From Streptococcus minor DSM 17118 (GTDB lineage: Bacteria > Bacillota > Bacilli > Lactobacillales > Streptococcaceae), in assembly GCF_000377005.1 (NCBI RefSeq), contig NZ_AQYB01000032.1:124001-188000 (forward strand): a DNA stretch of 64,000 bases, written 5' to 3'. The number at the start of each line of letters is the position of its first letter. The first letter of the stretch is position 1. Positions 35,120-44,399 of this stretch are shown here, piece by piece. The position numbers were made by a program, and so were the translations under genes. The notes under the pieces are model-generated. The model had not been told where the DNA came from and made no database searches. It saw only the letters and a list, made by a program, of their open reading frames with translations.

Positions 35120-35827
35120 ATGAAGGTGATTGTAGATGACAATTTCTGGGAAGTATTTCCAGATGCACAGATTTCGATCTTATCAGTCAAGGGCTTGAAC
35201 AATCAGGTAGATGAGAGTCAGGATCCTTATTTTCAGGATCTACTCCATCAGGCTAGTAAAAAAGCTCTTGCATTTTTACCTGATGAAGCTTTTTCGCAGA
35301 ATGAAGTGATTCAGGAGTGGCGGGAGGCCTTCGGTAAGTTCAAAACCAAAAAGGGAGCTCGTTCTTCTATTGAGGCACTACTCAAACGGGTCAGTCAAGG
35401 ACGTGAATTTCGTCCCATCAATCCGTTAGTAGACCTCTACAACAGCATTTCTCTCGCTTATGCCCTACCTTGTGGTGGAGAGGATGTGGCCAGTATTCAG
35501 GGAGACCTGCACTTAGGCAAGGCCAAGGGAGGTGAATCCTTCTTCCCTCTGGGAGCAGAAGAGGATGCCCCTGCCCTGCCTGAAGAAATCATCTATTATG
35601 ACGAAGCAGGGGCTGTTTGCCGCAATCTGAATTGGCGAGAAGCACAACGGACTATGTTGACGGAGAATACCAAGGATGCGATTTTGGTCATCGAGGCTGT
35701 TAACCCTAGGCAAAAAGTACGTGCCCAGGAGGCTATGGAGGCTTTGAACCAGCTTATTCATGATTATTTTGATGTTACTGGACAAGTGACTCATTTGACG
35801 CACCAGCAACCATCCGTGACGATATAA
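35120..35827 (+). CDS. B3/B4 (tRNA-editing-like) domain protein
   Basis: A 235-residue cytosolic protein related to the B3/B4 editing domain of the phenylalanyl-tRNA synthetase beta subunit but without the synthetase. Typical segments are FGKFKTKKGARSSIEALLKR (about 71-90), INPLVDLYNSISLAYALPCG (about 100-119) and EVVNPR-like IEAVNPRQKVRAQEAM. Free-standing versions may deacylate mischarged tRNA or amino-acid adducts. AAAAGGAG precedes the ATG. Confidence 0.82.
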   Translation: MKVIVDDNFWEVFPDAQISILSVKGLNNQVDESQDPYFQDLLHQASKKALAFLPDEAFSQNEVIQEWREAFGKFKTKKGARSSIEALLKRVSQGREFRPINPLVDLYNSISLAYALPCGGEDVASIQGDLHLGKAKGGESFFPLGAEEDAPALPEEIIYYDEAGAVCRNLNWREAQRTMLTENTKDAILVIEAVNPRQKVRAQEAMEALNQLIHDYFDVTGQVTHLTHQQPSVTI

Positions 35828-35891
35828 GAAAAGGCCTATGAAAGGCTTTTTCAATTGTTTGTCAAAAATACTACCATTTCTCCTTCAAATA

Positions 35892-35900
35892 TGCTATACT
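35892..35900 (+). promoter_or_regulatory. Promoter of queT
   Basis: TATGCTATACT contains an extended -10 (TGCTATACT). Transcription should begin shortly before the preQ1 element. Confidence 0.6.
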
Positions 35901-35922
35901 AGGCAACGTTGTGAAAGCAACC

Positions 35923-35980
35923 CTTGGCACTTCCTCCCTTTAGCCAAGCATATTACAAGCGGTATAGCCGCCAAAGGAGA
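35923..35980 (+). promoter_or_regulatory. preQ1-II riboswitch before queT
   Basis: CTTGGC at 35923 pairs with GCCAAG at 35943-35948, followed by CATATTACAAGCGG, TAGCCGCCAAAGGAGAA. This is the pattern of the streptococcal preQ1-II (COG4708) RNA. The final AAAGGAG is the ribosome-binding site of queT, so binding of the queuosine precursor preQ1 should block translation. Confidence 0.88.
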
Positions 35981-35984
35981 AACA

Positions 35985-36503
35985 ATGATGAATACGAAAA
36001 AATGGACAGCCCTAGATCTCGTCCAGATTGCTTTAGTTGCAGCCCTTTATGTGGCTCTGACTATGACCCCACCCCTCAATACCATTGCTTATGGGGCTTA
36101 TCAATTCCGAGTGTCAGAGATGCTCAATTTCCTTACTTTCTATCATCGCAAGTACATTATCGCTGTGACTATTGGCTGTATGATTGCCAATTTTTACAGT
36201 TTTGAGTTGATTGATGTCTTTGTTGGAGGTGGTTCTACTCTGGTCTTTGTGACACTGGGTGTCTTCCTCTTTAAAAAATACATGAATGAGCGTATCTTAG
36301 GTGGACTTTTTAATAAGGCATTTTTTTACTTTTCTATTTTCTTTGCCCTTAGCATGTTTACCATCGCTCTTGAGTTAACGGTCCTCTACCAACTGCCTTT
36401 CTTTTTTACCTGGTTCACAACTGGTGTGGGGGAATTGGCTTCGCTCTTGGTTGGAGCATTTGTCATCGAACGCCTAGCCAAACAAATAGACTTTACAAAA
36501 TAA
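35985..36503 (+). CDS. queT: QueT family queuosine-precursor transporter (S component)
   Basis: A 172-residue membrane protein with about five or six TM segments, of the QueT (COG4708) family. It is thought to be the substrate-binding part of an ECF transporter for preQ1 or a related queuosine precursor. The segment MTPPLNTIAYGAYQFRVSEM (about 26-45) is typical. ATG 35985 (or 35988) directly follows the AAAGGAG that forms the end of the riboswitch; a longer frame from 35838 would run through the riboswitch and is rejected. Confidence 0.92.
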   Translation: MMNTKKWTALDLVQIALVAALYVALTMTPPLNTIAYGAYQFRVSEMLNFLTFYHRKYIIAVTIGCMIANFYSFELIDVFVGGGSTLVFVTLGVFLFKKYMNERILGGLFNKAFFYFSIFFALSMFTIALELTVLYQLPFFFTWFTTGVGELASLLVGAFVIERLAKQIDFTK

Positions 36504-36522
36504 ACAACCTGACTGGGAGGTC

Positions 36523-36556
36523 AAAAAAGCCGGGATATATTATCCTGGCTTTTTTA
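36523..36556. terminator. Bidirectional terminator after queT
   Basis: AAAAAAGCCGGGATA and TATCCTGGCTTTTTT flank a 3-base loop. Confidence 0.85.
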
Positions 36557-36964
36557 TATTTCAAATGCTAATCCATGTGTCTCTAGCTGCTCTTTTAGTG
36601 TTTCTAGCCAGACTTCATTTTGTGAGTAGATAGGGCAGGCTTGGCTCTTATTGAGCACCAATAGACTATTTTGATTCTCGAGATAGAGGTAAAGAGGCCA
36701 GCTGTCCTTGGTTAGAGCTTCATAGATAGCTTCCAATAAGGCCTCATTACTCCAATCATCTAATCGGAACAATTCCTCTTTCTGGAGTTGGAAAAAGTGA
36801 TAGGATTCTGAAACTATTAGGAGAGAAAAGATAATTTGAAGCATCCTTCTGGCAAACTTATCTCTCTGGAAGTCTTCTGCCAGCTCGTAATCATCATCTC
36901 TCCTTGGCCGAATATAGCCTTTGAAGCCTTTTTTTTCCAGGGTCTCCATTTTTTCCCAGTCCAT
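36554..36964 (-). CDS. Conserved hypothetical protein
   Basis: A 136-residue soluble, acidic protein that I do not recognise. It has charged, helical segments at the N-terminus (WEKMETLEKKGFKGYIRPRR) and a mixed C-terminal half with a single Cys (SQACPIYS). GGGAGATAG lies upstream of the ATG. It stands alone between the queT terminator and tex on the opposite strand. No signal peptide or TM segment long enough to be convincing, although FSLLIVSESYHFF is mildly hydrophobic. Confidence 0.65.
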   Translation of the reverse strand: MDWEKMETLEKKGFKGYIRPRRDDDYELAEDFQRDKFARRMLQIIFSLLIVSESYHFFQLQKEELFRLDDWSNEALLEAIYEALTKDSWPLYLYLENQNSLLVLNKSQACPIYSQNEVWLETLKEQLETHGLAFEI

Positions 36965-37028
36965 CAGCTATCTCCCTTATTTTTATCCTATTTTAACTTA
37001 AGTAGCTACTAGCGTCAAATGGGTCTTA

Positions 37029-37037
37029 TGTTATAAT
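37029..37037 (+). promoter_or_regulatory. Extended -10 promoter of tex, leaderless
   Basis: TGTTATAAT ends 6 bases before ATG 37044; +1 should be the A of the start codon. Confidence 0.65.
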
Positions 37038-37043
37038 GGTCTT

Positions 37044-39173
37044 ATGGACAAAAAATATGAAAAAATTTCCCAGGAATTGGGTGTAAGTTTAAAGCAAATT
37101 GATACGGTTTTGACTCTCACAGCTGAAGGCAATACGATTCCATTTATTGCTCGATATCGTAAGGAGGCGACAGGAAATCTGGATGAGGTCATCATCAAAG
37201 GAATTATTGACCTCGATAAGTCTCTGACTGCCTTATCTGAGCGAAAGGAGGCAGTATTGGCCAAGATTGAGGAGCAAGGAAAACTGACGCCAGAACTCAA
37301 AAAAGCCATTGAAGAAGCGGAAAAATTGGCCGATGTGGAGGAATTATACCTTCCCTATAAGGAAAAGCGCCGAACCAAGGCTACGATTGCACGTGAAGCA
37401 GGCCTTTTCCCCTTGGCCCGTCTCATTCTTCAAAATGTAGCTGACTTGGAAAAAGAGGCCCAACAATTTGTTTCTGACAGCTTTACTAGCCCAGAAGCTT
37501 GTCTGGCAGGGGCAGTGGATATTTTGACAGAAGCTATCTCAGAAGATACCAAGCTGAGAGCCTGGACTTATCAGGAAATTTTGCACTATTCCGCTATTCT
37601 CTCCAGTCTCAAAGATCAGGCAGCAGATGAAAAAATGGTTTTCCAAATCTATTATGATTTTTCAGAAAAAGTCAATAAGATGCAGGGATACCGTACTCTG
37701 GCCCTCAATCGTGGAGAAAAAATGGGAGTCCTTAAGATCAGCTTTGAGCATAATCTGGACAAGATTTTACGCTTCTTTGCTATCCGTTTTCCTCAGAAAA
37801 ATAGCTACATTGAGGAAGCTATCTCTCAGGCTGTAAAAAAGAAAATTTTACCAGCCATGGAGCGTCGCGTGCGAACAGAATTGACTGAAGCGGCAGAAGA
37901 TGGTGCTATCAAGCTCTTTTCTGAAAACTTACGCAATCTCCTTCTAGTACCACCTTTAAAAGGTAAAACAGTTCTTGGATTTGATCCAGCCTTTCGGACA
38001 GGAGCAAAGTTGGCGGTAGTTGATGCGACCGGAAAACTCTTGACCACTCATGTCATCTACCCAGTCAAACCAGCGTCCACTAGCCAGATTATCCAAGCTA
38101 AGAAGGACTTGGCAGACTTATTGGGTCAGTTTGAAGTGGAAATCATCGCCATTGGTAATGGGACAGCCAGTCGGGAGTCAGAAAGTTTCGTAGCAGAAAT
38201 CTTGCAGGATTTTCCAGAAGTCAGCTATGTTATTGTCAATGAGAGTGGAGCCTCAGTCTATTCTGCATCTGAATTGGCTCGTCAGGAATTTCCCGATTTG
38301 ACGGTTGAGAAACGTTCTGCTATTTCCATTGCACGCCGTCTCCAAGATCCACTAGCTGAGTTGGTCAAAATAGATCCAAAATCAATCGGTGTTGGTCAAT
38401 ACCAACACGATGTCAACCAGAAGAAATTATCAGAAGGACTGGACTTTGTCGTCGATACGGTAGTGAACCAAGTCGGTGTCAATGTCAATACTGCTAGCTC
38501 TGCTTTACTTTCTCATATAGCAGGTCTCAATAAGACCATCTCTGAAAATATTGTTAAGTACCGCGAAGAACACGGTACTCTTAAAACTAGGAATCAGTTG
38601 AAACAAGTCCCACGTCTCGGTGAGAAAGCGTTTGAACAGGCAGCAGGTTTCTTGCGGATTCCAAACGGAGACAATTTTCTCGACAATACGGGTGTTCACC
38701 CAGAATCCTATGCAGCTGTGACAGAGCTCTTTCGACTGCTGGGGATTACTGAGTTGGATGAGCAAGCTCAAGAAAGGTTACGGGCTCTCAATATAGCAGA
38801 AATGGCTGAAAAATTGGGTCTAGGACAAGAAACCTTCAAGGATATTTTAGCGGACCTGCTCAAGCCAGGTCGTGACCTACGGGATGAATTTGCGGCTCCT
38901 GTTTTGCGTCAGGATGTTCTGGATTTCAACGATCTAAAAATTGGTCAGAAGCTAGAGGGAGTCGTCCGCAATGTGGTTGATTTTGGTGCCTTTGTGGACA
39001 TCGGTATTCACGAGGATGGGCTAATCCACATCTCCCATATGAGCAATAACTTTATCAAGCATCCTAGTCAAGTGGTTTCTGTCGGAGATCTAGTGACTGT
39101 TTGGGTGCATAAGCTGGATACAGCACGTGAAAAGGTCAACTTGACTTTGGTGGCTCCTCGTGAATCTAACTAG
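37044..39173 (+). CDS. tex: Tex family RNA-binding transcription accessory protein
   Basis: A 709-residue protein with the full Tex layout: N-terminal helical region with [16 protein letters not shown] (about 33-48), YqgF/RNase H-like domain ([17 protein letters not shown] about 314-330), helix-hairpin-helix repeats (about 490-560), and a C-terminal S1 domain ([20 protein letters not shown]). Tex associates with transcription and affects toxin and stress-gene expression in several bacteria. No ribosome-binding site precedes the start. It overlaps the SprT gene by 14 bases. Confidence 0.95.
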   Translation: MDKKYEKISQELGVSLKQIDTVLTLTAEGNTIPFIARYRKEATGNLDEVIIKGIIDLDKSLTALSERKEAVLAKIEEQGKLTPELKKAIEEAEKLADVEELYLPYKEKRRTKATIAREAGLFPLARLILQNVADLEKEAQQFVSDSFTSPEACLAGAVDILTEAISEDTKLRAWTYQEILHYSAILSSLKDQAADEKMVFQIYYDFSEKVNKMQGYRTLALNRGEKMGVLKISFEHNLDKILRFFAIRFPQKNSYIEEAISQAVKKKILPAMERRVRTELTEAAEDGAIKLFSENLRNLLLVPPLKGKTVLGFDPAFRTGAKLAVVDATGKLLTTHVIYPVKPASTSQIIQAKKDLADLLGQFEVEIIAIGNGTASRESESFVAEILQDFPEVSYVIVNESGASVYSASELARQEFPDLTVEKRSAISIARRLQDPLAELVKIDPKSIGVGQYQHDVNQKKLSEGLDFVVDTVVNQVGVNVNTASSALLSHIAGLNKTISENIVKYREEHGTLKTRNQLKQVPRLGEKAFEQAAGFLRIPNGDNFLDNTGVHPESYAAVTELFRLLGITELDEQAQERLRALNIAEMAEKLGLGQETFKDILADLLKPGRDLRDEFAAPVLRQDVLDFNDLKIGQKLEGVVRNVVDFGAFVDIGIHEDGLIHISHMSNNFIKHPSQVVSVGDLVTVWVHKLDTAREKVNLTLVAPRESN

Positions 39174-39591
39174 CTATGTCCAACAGGTTTCCAAGGAAGA
39201 TTTTGGTAAGGTTTTTAGACATGAGGCTAGATGGAATACCCGCCTACGGACAACGGGTGGTCGGTTTTTCCCAAAGGATGGTCATTTGGATTTTAATCCT
39301 AAAATCTTAGACATTCATGGTCTAGCTGTTTTTCGCAAGATTGTCCGTCATGAACTCTGCCATTACCATCTTTTTTTCGAGAAGAAAGGCTACCGGCATA
39401 AAGACAAGGACTTTAAAACCTTGCTTCAGCAAGTTGATGGTTTACGTTTTACACCACAACTGGTAGAGAAGGTACAAAATTGTCATCGCTATCGTTGCCT
39501 GCTGTGTGGTCAAGACTACCAACGTAGACGACGAATCAATACCCACAAATACCGTTGTGGTAAGTGTCGTGGTCGACTAATCACTCAATAA
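39160..39591 (+). CDS. SprT family protein
   Basis: A 143-residue SprT-like protein starting at GTG 39160, inside the end of tex. It carries the zinc metalloprotease-like motif [19 protein letters not shown] (HExxH about residues 64-68, with a further His) and a C-terminal zinc ribbon (CLLCGQDY then CGKCRG). Bacterial SprT proteins are of unknown function but resemble the eukaryotic DNA-protein crosslink protease Spartan. Translational coupling with tex is likely. Confidence 0.88.
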   Translation: MNLTSYVQQVSKEDFGKVFRHEARWNTRLRTTGGRFFPKDGHLDFNPKILDIHGLAVFRKIVRHELCHYHLFFEKKGYRHKDKDFKTLLQQVDGLRFTPQLVEKVQNCHRYRCLLCGQDYQRRRRINTHKYRCGKCRGRLITQ

Positions 39592-39621
39592 AGAAATCAG
39601 CCCTTGGGCTGATTTCTTTTT
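39590..39621 (+). terminator. Terminator after SprT
   Basis: A 14-bp stem AAAGAAATCAGCCC and complement with a very short loop and T run. Confidence 0.85.
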
Positions 39622-39662
39622 GCAAAAAAATGATATACTAGTTATGATTAGAGGTGAAGATT

Positions 39663-40430
39663 ATGGTAGATGAGCGCCAAAAACGTTTGATAGAATTGTA
39701 TGAAAAAGGGATCTTGACCAAGGAAGAAGCAAAGGCCTGTTTCATGGAACTGGAGGAGGAACCAGATTTTCTTTTTGTGGAAGAAAAAACACGGTTGTCT
39801 TTTAGCCTTCCAAGTCTGAAAATTTTCTCTTCCTCAAAATTGAAACAAGATTTTCGTTTTTCAGCGGTAGAGTCTATGAACATCAATCTGAGCGAAGGGA
39901 AAATTATTTTTCAAAAGGGTAAGGAGCCGGATATTTATTTTGGAATTTCTTATCCCCAATTGCCTCAGGATAAGGTTTTGCCACAGATTTATGTGGAAAA
40001 TAAATCCTTACATTTTTCATCCACTCTGCCTTGCTACATCACCGTATCTTTACCAGACTGCTGGATGTCTGTTTTAGATCTAGGTTTGGGTCAGGCGGAC
40101 GCTCGCTTAGATTTTCTTCCCTTTGAGGATGTTTCAATTCATAGCCATTCGGATAAAAAGCAACAGGATATTCGAGTGACGCCATGTCGAACGTTCACCC
40201 AGCACCTCCATTTGGAACTTCGCCAAGCTCCTATTCACCTAGTTATGTCTAAGGAGCAAGGCCTAAAGGGTCGTTTTGAAAGTAGTCAGGGCCAGTTGGT
40301 TATCAACAGGAAAAAGCAAACTAGTCCCTATATTTGTGAAAAAAGCGGAGATAAGGTGGTCTATCTGCAGGTGCAGACACAAGCCAGTCCCGTTATCTTG
40401 AAAGGAATAAAAGATGTACGAATTTTATAG
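39663..40430 (+). CDS. DUF4097-like protein with SHOCT-like N-terminus
   Basis: A 255-residue cytosolic-looking protein. The first 30 residues (RQKRLIELYEKGILTKEEAK) form a short helical domain like that at the start of LiaX and DUF4097 proteins; the remainder is predicted to be beta-rich. In this context, next to a PspC protein, it may belong to an envelope-stress module. ATG 39663 follows GAGGTGAAG; the in-frame GTG at 39654 is part of that site. The end overlaps the PspC gene by 17 bases. Confidence 0.6.
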   Translation: MVDERQKRLIELYEKGILTKEEAKACFMELEEEPDFLFVEEKTRLSFSLPSLKIFSSSKLKQDFRFSAVESMNINLSEGKIIFQKGKEPDIYFGISYPQLPQDKVLPQIYVENKSLHFSSTLPCYITVSLPDCWMSVLDLGLGQADARLDFLPFEDVSIHSHSDKKQQDIRVTPCRTFTQHLHLELRQAPIHLVMSKEQGLKGRFESSQGQLVINRKKQTSPYICEKSGDKVVYLQVQTQASPVILKGIKDVRIL

Positions 40431-40683
40431 ATTAAGAAGAAATCGGCTGTTGACAGGTGTCTTAGCAGGTCTAGCTGATAAGTTTAAGTGGGATATCTGG
40501 TTGGTCCGAGGAGTTTTTCTAGCTATTCTCTTTTTTACAAGGGCAAGAATGATACCTGTAGGTCTCTACATTGCAGCCTCTATCTTTCTGCCAATTAAGG
40601 AAGAAATGGATGCAGAACGTTATGGTAGTGGACCACGTAAGCGAAAGGATGCTGAAAAAATTGACGGTGGTGGCTTCTTTTGA
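40414..40683 (+). CDS. PspC domain protein
   Basis: An 89-residue membrane protein. The motif YRLRRNRLLTGVLAGLADKF (about 5-24) followed by a TM segment (about 31-60) is the PspC domain, associated with envelope stress. The C-terminal tail is hydrophilic (GSGPRKRKDAEKIDGGGFF). AAAGGA lies before the ATG inside the previous gene. Its stop overlaps the NUDIX start (TGATG). Confidence 0.85.
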   Translation: MYEFYRLRRNRLLTGVLAGLADKFKWDIWLVRGVFLAILFFTRARMIPVGLYIAASIFLPIKEEMDAERYGSGPRKRKDAEKIDGGGFF

Positions 40684-41189
40684 TGGAAATCTGGGATGCT
40701 TATGATGAACATCGGAACCTGATTCCACATGTTTTGCTGGAGCGCACTGCGTTTCCTTATCCAGAAGGATTTTATCATCTAGCAGTCAATATCTGGGTTC
40801 AGCATGAAGATGGGCACTGGCTCTTTATGAGAAGATCCAGTCAAAAAAGTCATTATCCAGGAGTGTATGAGTTGGGTGCTGGTGGTTCTGTTCATCAAGG
40901 AGAATCCTCTCTAGATGCAGCCAAGCGTGAACTTTTAGAGGAAACGGGCTTGGCAGCTGAGCAGATGGATTTTCTTTTTTCTTTCACAGAAAAGAAGCAC
41001 TTAACCCATTTTGATACCTACTTGGTGACAGTTTCCTGTGACAAAGATGCTCTTTCTTATCAAGCAGGCGAGACTGATGCCCATTGTTGGGTTGCTCCTA
41101 ATGAGATAGAAAGCTTTTTAGTTGAGCAACCAGTCTTCAAAAATCAGCGTCAACAACTCTTAGGTTACCTAGGGAAAGAAAGCGACTAA
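40683..41189 (+). CDS. NUDIX hydrolase
   Basis: A 168-residue hydrolase with a complete NUDIX box, GGSVHQGESSLDAAKRELLEETGL in pattern (G-x5-E-x7-RE-LLEE-xG, about 67-90). The N-terminal EIWDAYDEHRNLIPHVLLER is similar to the isopentenyl-diphosphate isomerase-like or YfcD group. The substrate is unknown, probably a nucleoside or other diphosphate derivative. ATG 40683 overlaps the previous stop. Confidence 0.88.
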   Translation: MEIWDAYDEHRNLIPHVLLERTAFPYPEGFYHLAVNIWVQHEDGHWLFMRRSSQKSHYPGVYELGAGGSVHQGESSLDAAKRELLEETGLAAEQMDFLFSFTEKKHLTHFDTYLVTVSCDKDALSYQAGETDAHCWVAPNEIESFLVEQPVFKNQRQQLLGYLGKESD

Positions 41190-41235
41190 TCGCTTTTTTT
41201 AGTGTCAAAACAAAGAAAATAACGCTTTCTTATGG

Positions 41236-41241
41236 TATAAT
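41236..41241 (+). promoter_or_regulatory. Promoter of the hprK operon
   Basis: TATGGTATAAT holds an extended -10 box (TGGTATAAT) about 30 bases before hprK. Confidence 0.6.
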
Positions 41242-41270
41242 AACATTATTAGAAAGAACGAGGATTATGG

Positions 41271-42212
41271 ATGACAGCGTTTGTTAAAGATTTAATCAAT
41301 CATGTTCAGGTAACCTGTGTTTATGGGACAGAGGAACTTCTGAACAAGGAAATTACAACCTCTGATATCACCAGACCAGGTTTGGAGATGACAGGGTATT
41401 TTGATTATTATTCGCCAGAGCGGATTCAGCTGATTGGGATGAAAGAGTGGTCCTATGTCATGTCTATGACGCCTCACAATCGCCATCAGATTTTCCGTCA
41501 AATGTTTCAGCCAGAAACGCCAGTAGTCATTGTAGCGCGTGGTCTGGATATTCCAGAAGAGATGTTTCAGGCAGCTAAGGAAAATAGAATTGCTATTTTC
41601 CAGAGCAAGTCAGCAACAAGTCGCTTGGCTGGTGAGTTGTCTTCTTTCTTGGATTCTCGTCTTGCTAAACGGACCAGTGTGCATGGTGTCTTGATGGATA
41701 TCTATGGTATGGGAGTTCTCATCCAAGGGGATTCCGGTATTGGTAAGAGTGAAACGGGGTTGGAGTTGGTCAAGCGTGGTCACCGGATTGTTGCAGATGA
41801 CCGCGTGGATGTTTATGCCAAGGATGATGTGACCCTCTGGGGAGAACCAGCTGAAATTCTTCGTCACCTTTTGGAAATACGAGGTGTGGGGATTATTGAT
41901 ATTATGAGCCTATACGGGGCTAGTGCAGTAAAAGAGTCATCTCAGGTCCAACTAGCCATCTATTTGGAAAACTTTGAAAAAGGAAAAATGTTTGATCGTC
42001 TGGGTAATGGTGGTGAAACAATTGAAATTGCAGGTATTGAATTGCCACAGGTTCGCATACCAGTCACCACAGGGCGTAATATTTCCGTTGTGATTGAAGC
42101 TGCTGCGATGAACTATCGAGCGAAGCAGATGGGCTTTGATGCAACCAAGAGCTTTGAACGCCGTTTGGCTAGACTCATCGAAACCAATAAGGAAGAGGGT
42201 GATAAGAAATGA
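41271..42212 (+). CDS. hprK: HPr kinase/phosphorylase
   Basis: Phosphorylates or dephosphorylates Ser46 of HPr, the switch for CcpA-dependent catabolite control. The 313-residue protein has an N-terminal regulatory domain (1-130) and a kinase domain with Walker [21 protein letters not shown] (about 152-171), VADDRVDV, and the signature [16 protein letters not shown] (about 201-216). Its stop overlaps the lgt start by ATGA. Confidence 0.97.
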   Translation: MTAFVKDLINHVQVTCVYGTEELLNKEITTSDITRPGLEMTGYFDYYSPERIQLIGMKEWSYVMSMTPHNRHQIFRQMFQPETPVVIVARGLDIPEEMFQAAKENRIAIFQSKSATSRLAGELSSFLDSRLAKRTSVHGVLMDIYGMGVLIQGDSGIGKSETGLELVKRGHRIVADDRVDVYAKDDVTLWGEPAEILRHLLEIRGVGIIDIMSLYGASAVKESSQVQLAIYLENFEKGKMFDRLGNGGETIEIAGIELPQVRIPVTTGRNISVVIEAAAMNYRAKQMGFDATKSFERRLARLIETNKEEGDKK

Positions 42213-42991
42213 TTGACCCAATAGCCTTCCAACTGGGACCGATTAGTATACGCTGGTATGCTCTTAGTATCGTGCTAGGCTTAGTCCTAGCGGTCTATCT
42301 ATCTGCCAAGGAGGCTCCTCGTAAGAAGATTCTAGCAGATGATGTCTACGACTTTATTCTTTACGCTTTTCCATTAGCCATTATTGGGGCCCGTCTCTAT
42401 TATGTCCTCTTTTCTTGGGAGCAATATAAAGACAATCCACTAGAAATTTTTGCTGTTTGGAATGGTGGCATTGCCATTTATGGAGGACTCTTAGCAGGAT
42501 TTTTGGTTTTGATATTTTTTACACGCCATCGCTTTATCAATACTTGGGATTTTTTAGATATTGCTGCCCCATCAGTGATGATTGCCCAATCCATCGGTCG
42601 CTGGGGGAACTTCTTTAATCAAGAAGCCTATGGTAATAAAGTAGCGAACCTAGATTATCTACCTGGCTTTATCCGAGACCAAATGTATATCGAGGGTAGC
42701 TACCGTCAGCCCACCTTCCTCTACGAGTCACTTTGGAATTTACTTGGTTTTATCCTCATTCTTATCTTACGTAGAAAAGCCAAGTTCTTTAAACAAGGAG
42801 AGATTACCCTCTTTTACCTCGTGTGGTACGGTGTTGGCCGTTTCGTTATCGAAGGTATGCGGACAGATAGCCTCATGCTAGCAGGTCTTCGCGTCTCCCA
42901 ATGGTTATCACTCCTCTTGGTAGGAGCAGGCCTCGTATTCTTTCTTTTCCGTCGGAAACAGCAAGATATTCCCTATTATCAGTCTGAATAA
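42209..42991 (+). CDS. lgt: Prolipoprotein diacylglyceryl transferase
   Basis: Adds diacylglycerol to the lipobox Cys of prelipoproteins in the membrane. The 260-residue multi-TM protein has the Lgt signature [13 protein letters not shown] (about 130-142), the catalytic-region RPLYYVLF-like [11 protein letters not shown], and [14 protein letters not shown]. It is translated together with hprK. A lipoprotein substrate in this window is the one encoded at 26697-27602. Confidence 0.96.
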   Translation: MIDPIAFQLGPISIRWYALSIVLGLVLAVYLSAKEAPRKKILADDVYDFILYAFPLAIIGARLYYVLFSWEQYKDNPLEIFAVWNGGIAIYGGLLAGFLVLIFFTRHRFINTWDFLDIAAPSVMIAQSIGRWGNFFNQEAYGNKVANLDYLPGFIRDQMYIEGSYRQPTFLYESLWNLLGFILILILRRKAKFFKQGEITLFYLVWYGVGRFVIEGMRTDSLMLAGLRVSQWLSLLLVGAGLVFFLFRRKQQDIPYYQSE

Positions 42992-43002
42992 GGAGATTTT
43001 AT

Positions 43003-43404
43003 ATGACACTTGAAATATTTTTATTAGTTGTGGCTATCGTTATTATCGCAGTAGCCGTTTATCTGGTTCTTTTCCTTAAAAAACTATCTGTTGTTGCAGA
43101 AGAAACCCAACAAACCTTGAAAGTGTTGACGAGCGATGTCAATGTGACCCTCTATCAGACCAATGAATTATTGGCAAAAGCCAATGTTTTGGTAGAAGAT
43201 GTCAACGGAAAGGTAGCTACTCTCAATCCCCTCTTTACAGCTGTGGCAGATTTGTCTGTGTCTGTATCAGATCTGAATCATTCTGCACGTGGTCTTACGG
43301 GCAAAGCCAGAACTGGTGTAAAAAATACAGCTAAAGCAGGTGGAATCTTAACCACCCTCAATTTGTTTTCATCTATTTTAGGCAAAAAAAAGAAAGGATC
43401 ATAA
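43003..43404 (+). CDS. DUF948 domain protein
   Basis: A 133-residue protein with one N-terminal TM (about 3-24) and a helical, coiled-coil-like body (VVAEETQQTLKVLTSDVNVT, NQTNELLAKANVLVEDV in pattern). DUF948 proteins are of unknown function and are usually next to YtxH genes, as here. AAGGAGA precedes the ATG. Part of the hprK-lgt operon. Confidence 0.85.
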   Translation: MTLEIFLLVVAIVIIAVAVYLVLFLKKLSVVAEETQQTLKVLTSDVNVTLYQTNELLAKANVLVEDVNGKVATLNPLFTAVADLSVSVSDLNHSARGLTGKARTGVKNTAKAGGILTTLNLFSSILGKKKKGS

Positions 43405-43405
43405 G

Positions 43406-43831
43406 ATGGCAAAAAAATTCGGTATTTTCACTAGCGTTATATTAGGAGTTGCTGGAGGTGCAGCAGCAGCGGCTTTTCTAGCAACTGAATCTGGTAAAAA
43501 AATTAAAAAACAAGTGACAGACTTTGTCAAAGATTACCAGGAAAATCATGAAGAAATCAACGCTGATTTGGTCAATAAAGCTCAAGATCTAAAAGATCAG
43601 GCAGTGGATAAGTTTGAAGATGTCAAGAGCCAGTTAGAATCTGGTGATTTGACGATTGATGACCTTCTTCAAACAGGTAAGGAAAAAGTCCAAGATTTGA
43701 CAGGACAGATTAAGGATAAGTTTTCAGAAACGAAGGGTTCTGAGGCAACTAAAGATGAGGAAGTAGCGCCTATCATTGAAGTTCCTGAAGAAGATGTTGT
43801 TGTACAAGATGATATTGAAATTAACTTGTAA
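43406..43831 (+). CDS. YtxH domain protein
   Basis: A 141-residue protein with an N-terminal Gly/Ala-rich hydrophobic segment (SVILGVAGGAAAAAFLATES) followed by KKIKKQVTDFVKDY, the YtxH pattern, and an acidic helical tail. Probable membrane-associated stress protein; function unknown. Two bases after the DUF948 gene; the terminator at 43839 ends the operon. Confidence 0.85.
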   Translation: MAKKFGIFTSVILGVAGGAAAAAFLATESGKKIKKQVTDFVKDYQENHEEINADLVNKAQDLKDQAVDKFEDVKSQLESGDLTIDDLLQTGKEKVQDLTGQIKDKFSETKGSEATKDEEVAPIIEVPEEDVVVQDDIEINL

Positions 43832-43838
43832 AAGGAAG

Positions 43839-43870
43839 ACCCCCTTGAACATAGAGTTCAAGGGGGTTTA
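43839..43870 (+). terminator. Terminator after the hprK-lgt operon
   Basis: ACCCCCTTGAAC and its complement form a 12-bp stem, followed by TTT. Confidence 0.85.
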
Positions 43871-43905
43871 TAGTTTTTGTATCCGTTTTCAGAAAAAAAG
43901 GACGC

Positions 43906-44220
43906 TTATCGAGAGCGTCTCTTAATTCTCATACGATTGTATTGTTTACGAAGAGCAATTTGAATCACTCGTAAGGCTAAAAATCCAGTTGCTATTCCTA
44001 GTACAAAAGCTAGGAAAGCTGGAAATTTCATGGATAGATACACATAAGTCGCCATGACGGTGATAATGCTAAAAATCGCTAAATTAACAAAAAACAATAA
44101 TTCTCTTAAACGATTTTCGTGGGGTTTTCGCGCTTGATATTCTTGATAGGTGGCCTGTTGCTCTTTCGGGAGGTGTTCTTCATACAGGGATGGGTCAGGC
44201 CGTTCTTGTCTTAATGCCAT
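43906..44220 (-). CDS. DUF3270 membrane protein
   Basis: A 104-residue protein with a charged N-terminal half (about 1-38) and two TM segments (about 41-61 and 66-86), ending in a very basic tail (RKQYNRMRIKRRSR). This is the streptococcal DUF3270 layout; function unknown. AAAGGAGACC precedes the ATG. Single gene on the minus strand. Confidence 0.75.
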   Translation of the reverse strand: MALRQERPDPSLYEEHLPKEQQATYQEYQARKPHENRLRELLFFVNLAIFSIITVMATYVYLSMKFPAFLAFVLGIATGFLALRVIQIALRKQYNRMRIKRRSR

Positions 44221-44383
44221 ACGGTCTCCTTTTTTCTACAACTCAGCATACCATATTTATACTGATGAATTGTAACAAAAATATTACAATCAGGTTACAA
44301 TGGCTCTTAGAATTAGGTAAAAGAGGATTAGAAAAGTCAGAACATTAAATTTCTCATAAAATCTTATCAGCTAGTCTGGTTTT

Positions 44384-44392
44384 TGCTATAAT
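44384..44392 (+). promoter_or_regulatory. Extended -10 promoter, near-leaderless
   Basis: TGCTATAAT ends 7 bases before ATG 44400; predicted +1 is 44399. Confidence 0.65.
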
Positions 44393-44399
44393 GATTCTT

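Noticed and set aside
35838-35984. Longer queT start at 35838 adding 49 residues
   Set aside because: It would translate through the preQ1-II element, and the riboswitch ribosome-binding site points to ATG 35985.
40419-40426. TACGAATT as a second cin-box at the PspC gene
   Set aside because: One mismatch at the last base, and it lies inside the PspC coding sequence itself, after the start codon.
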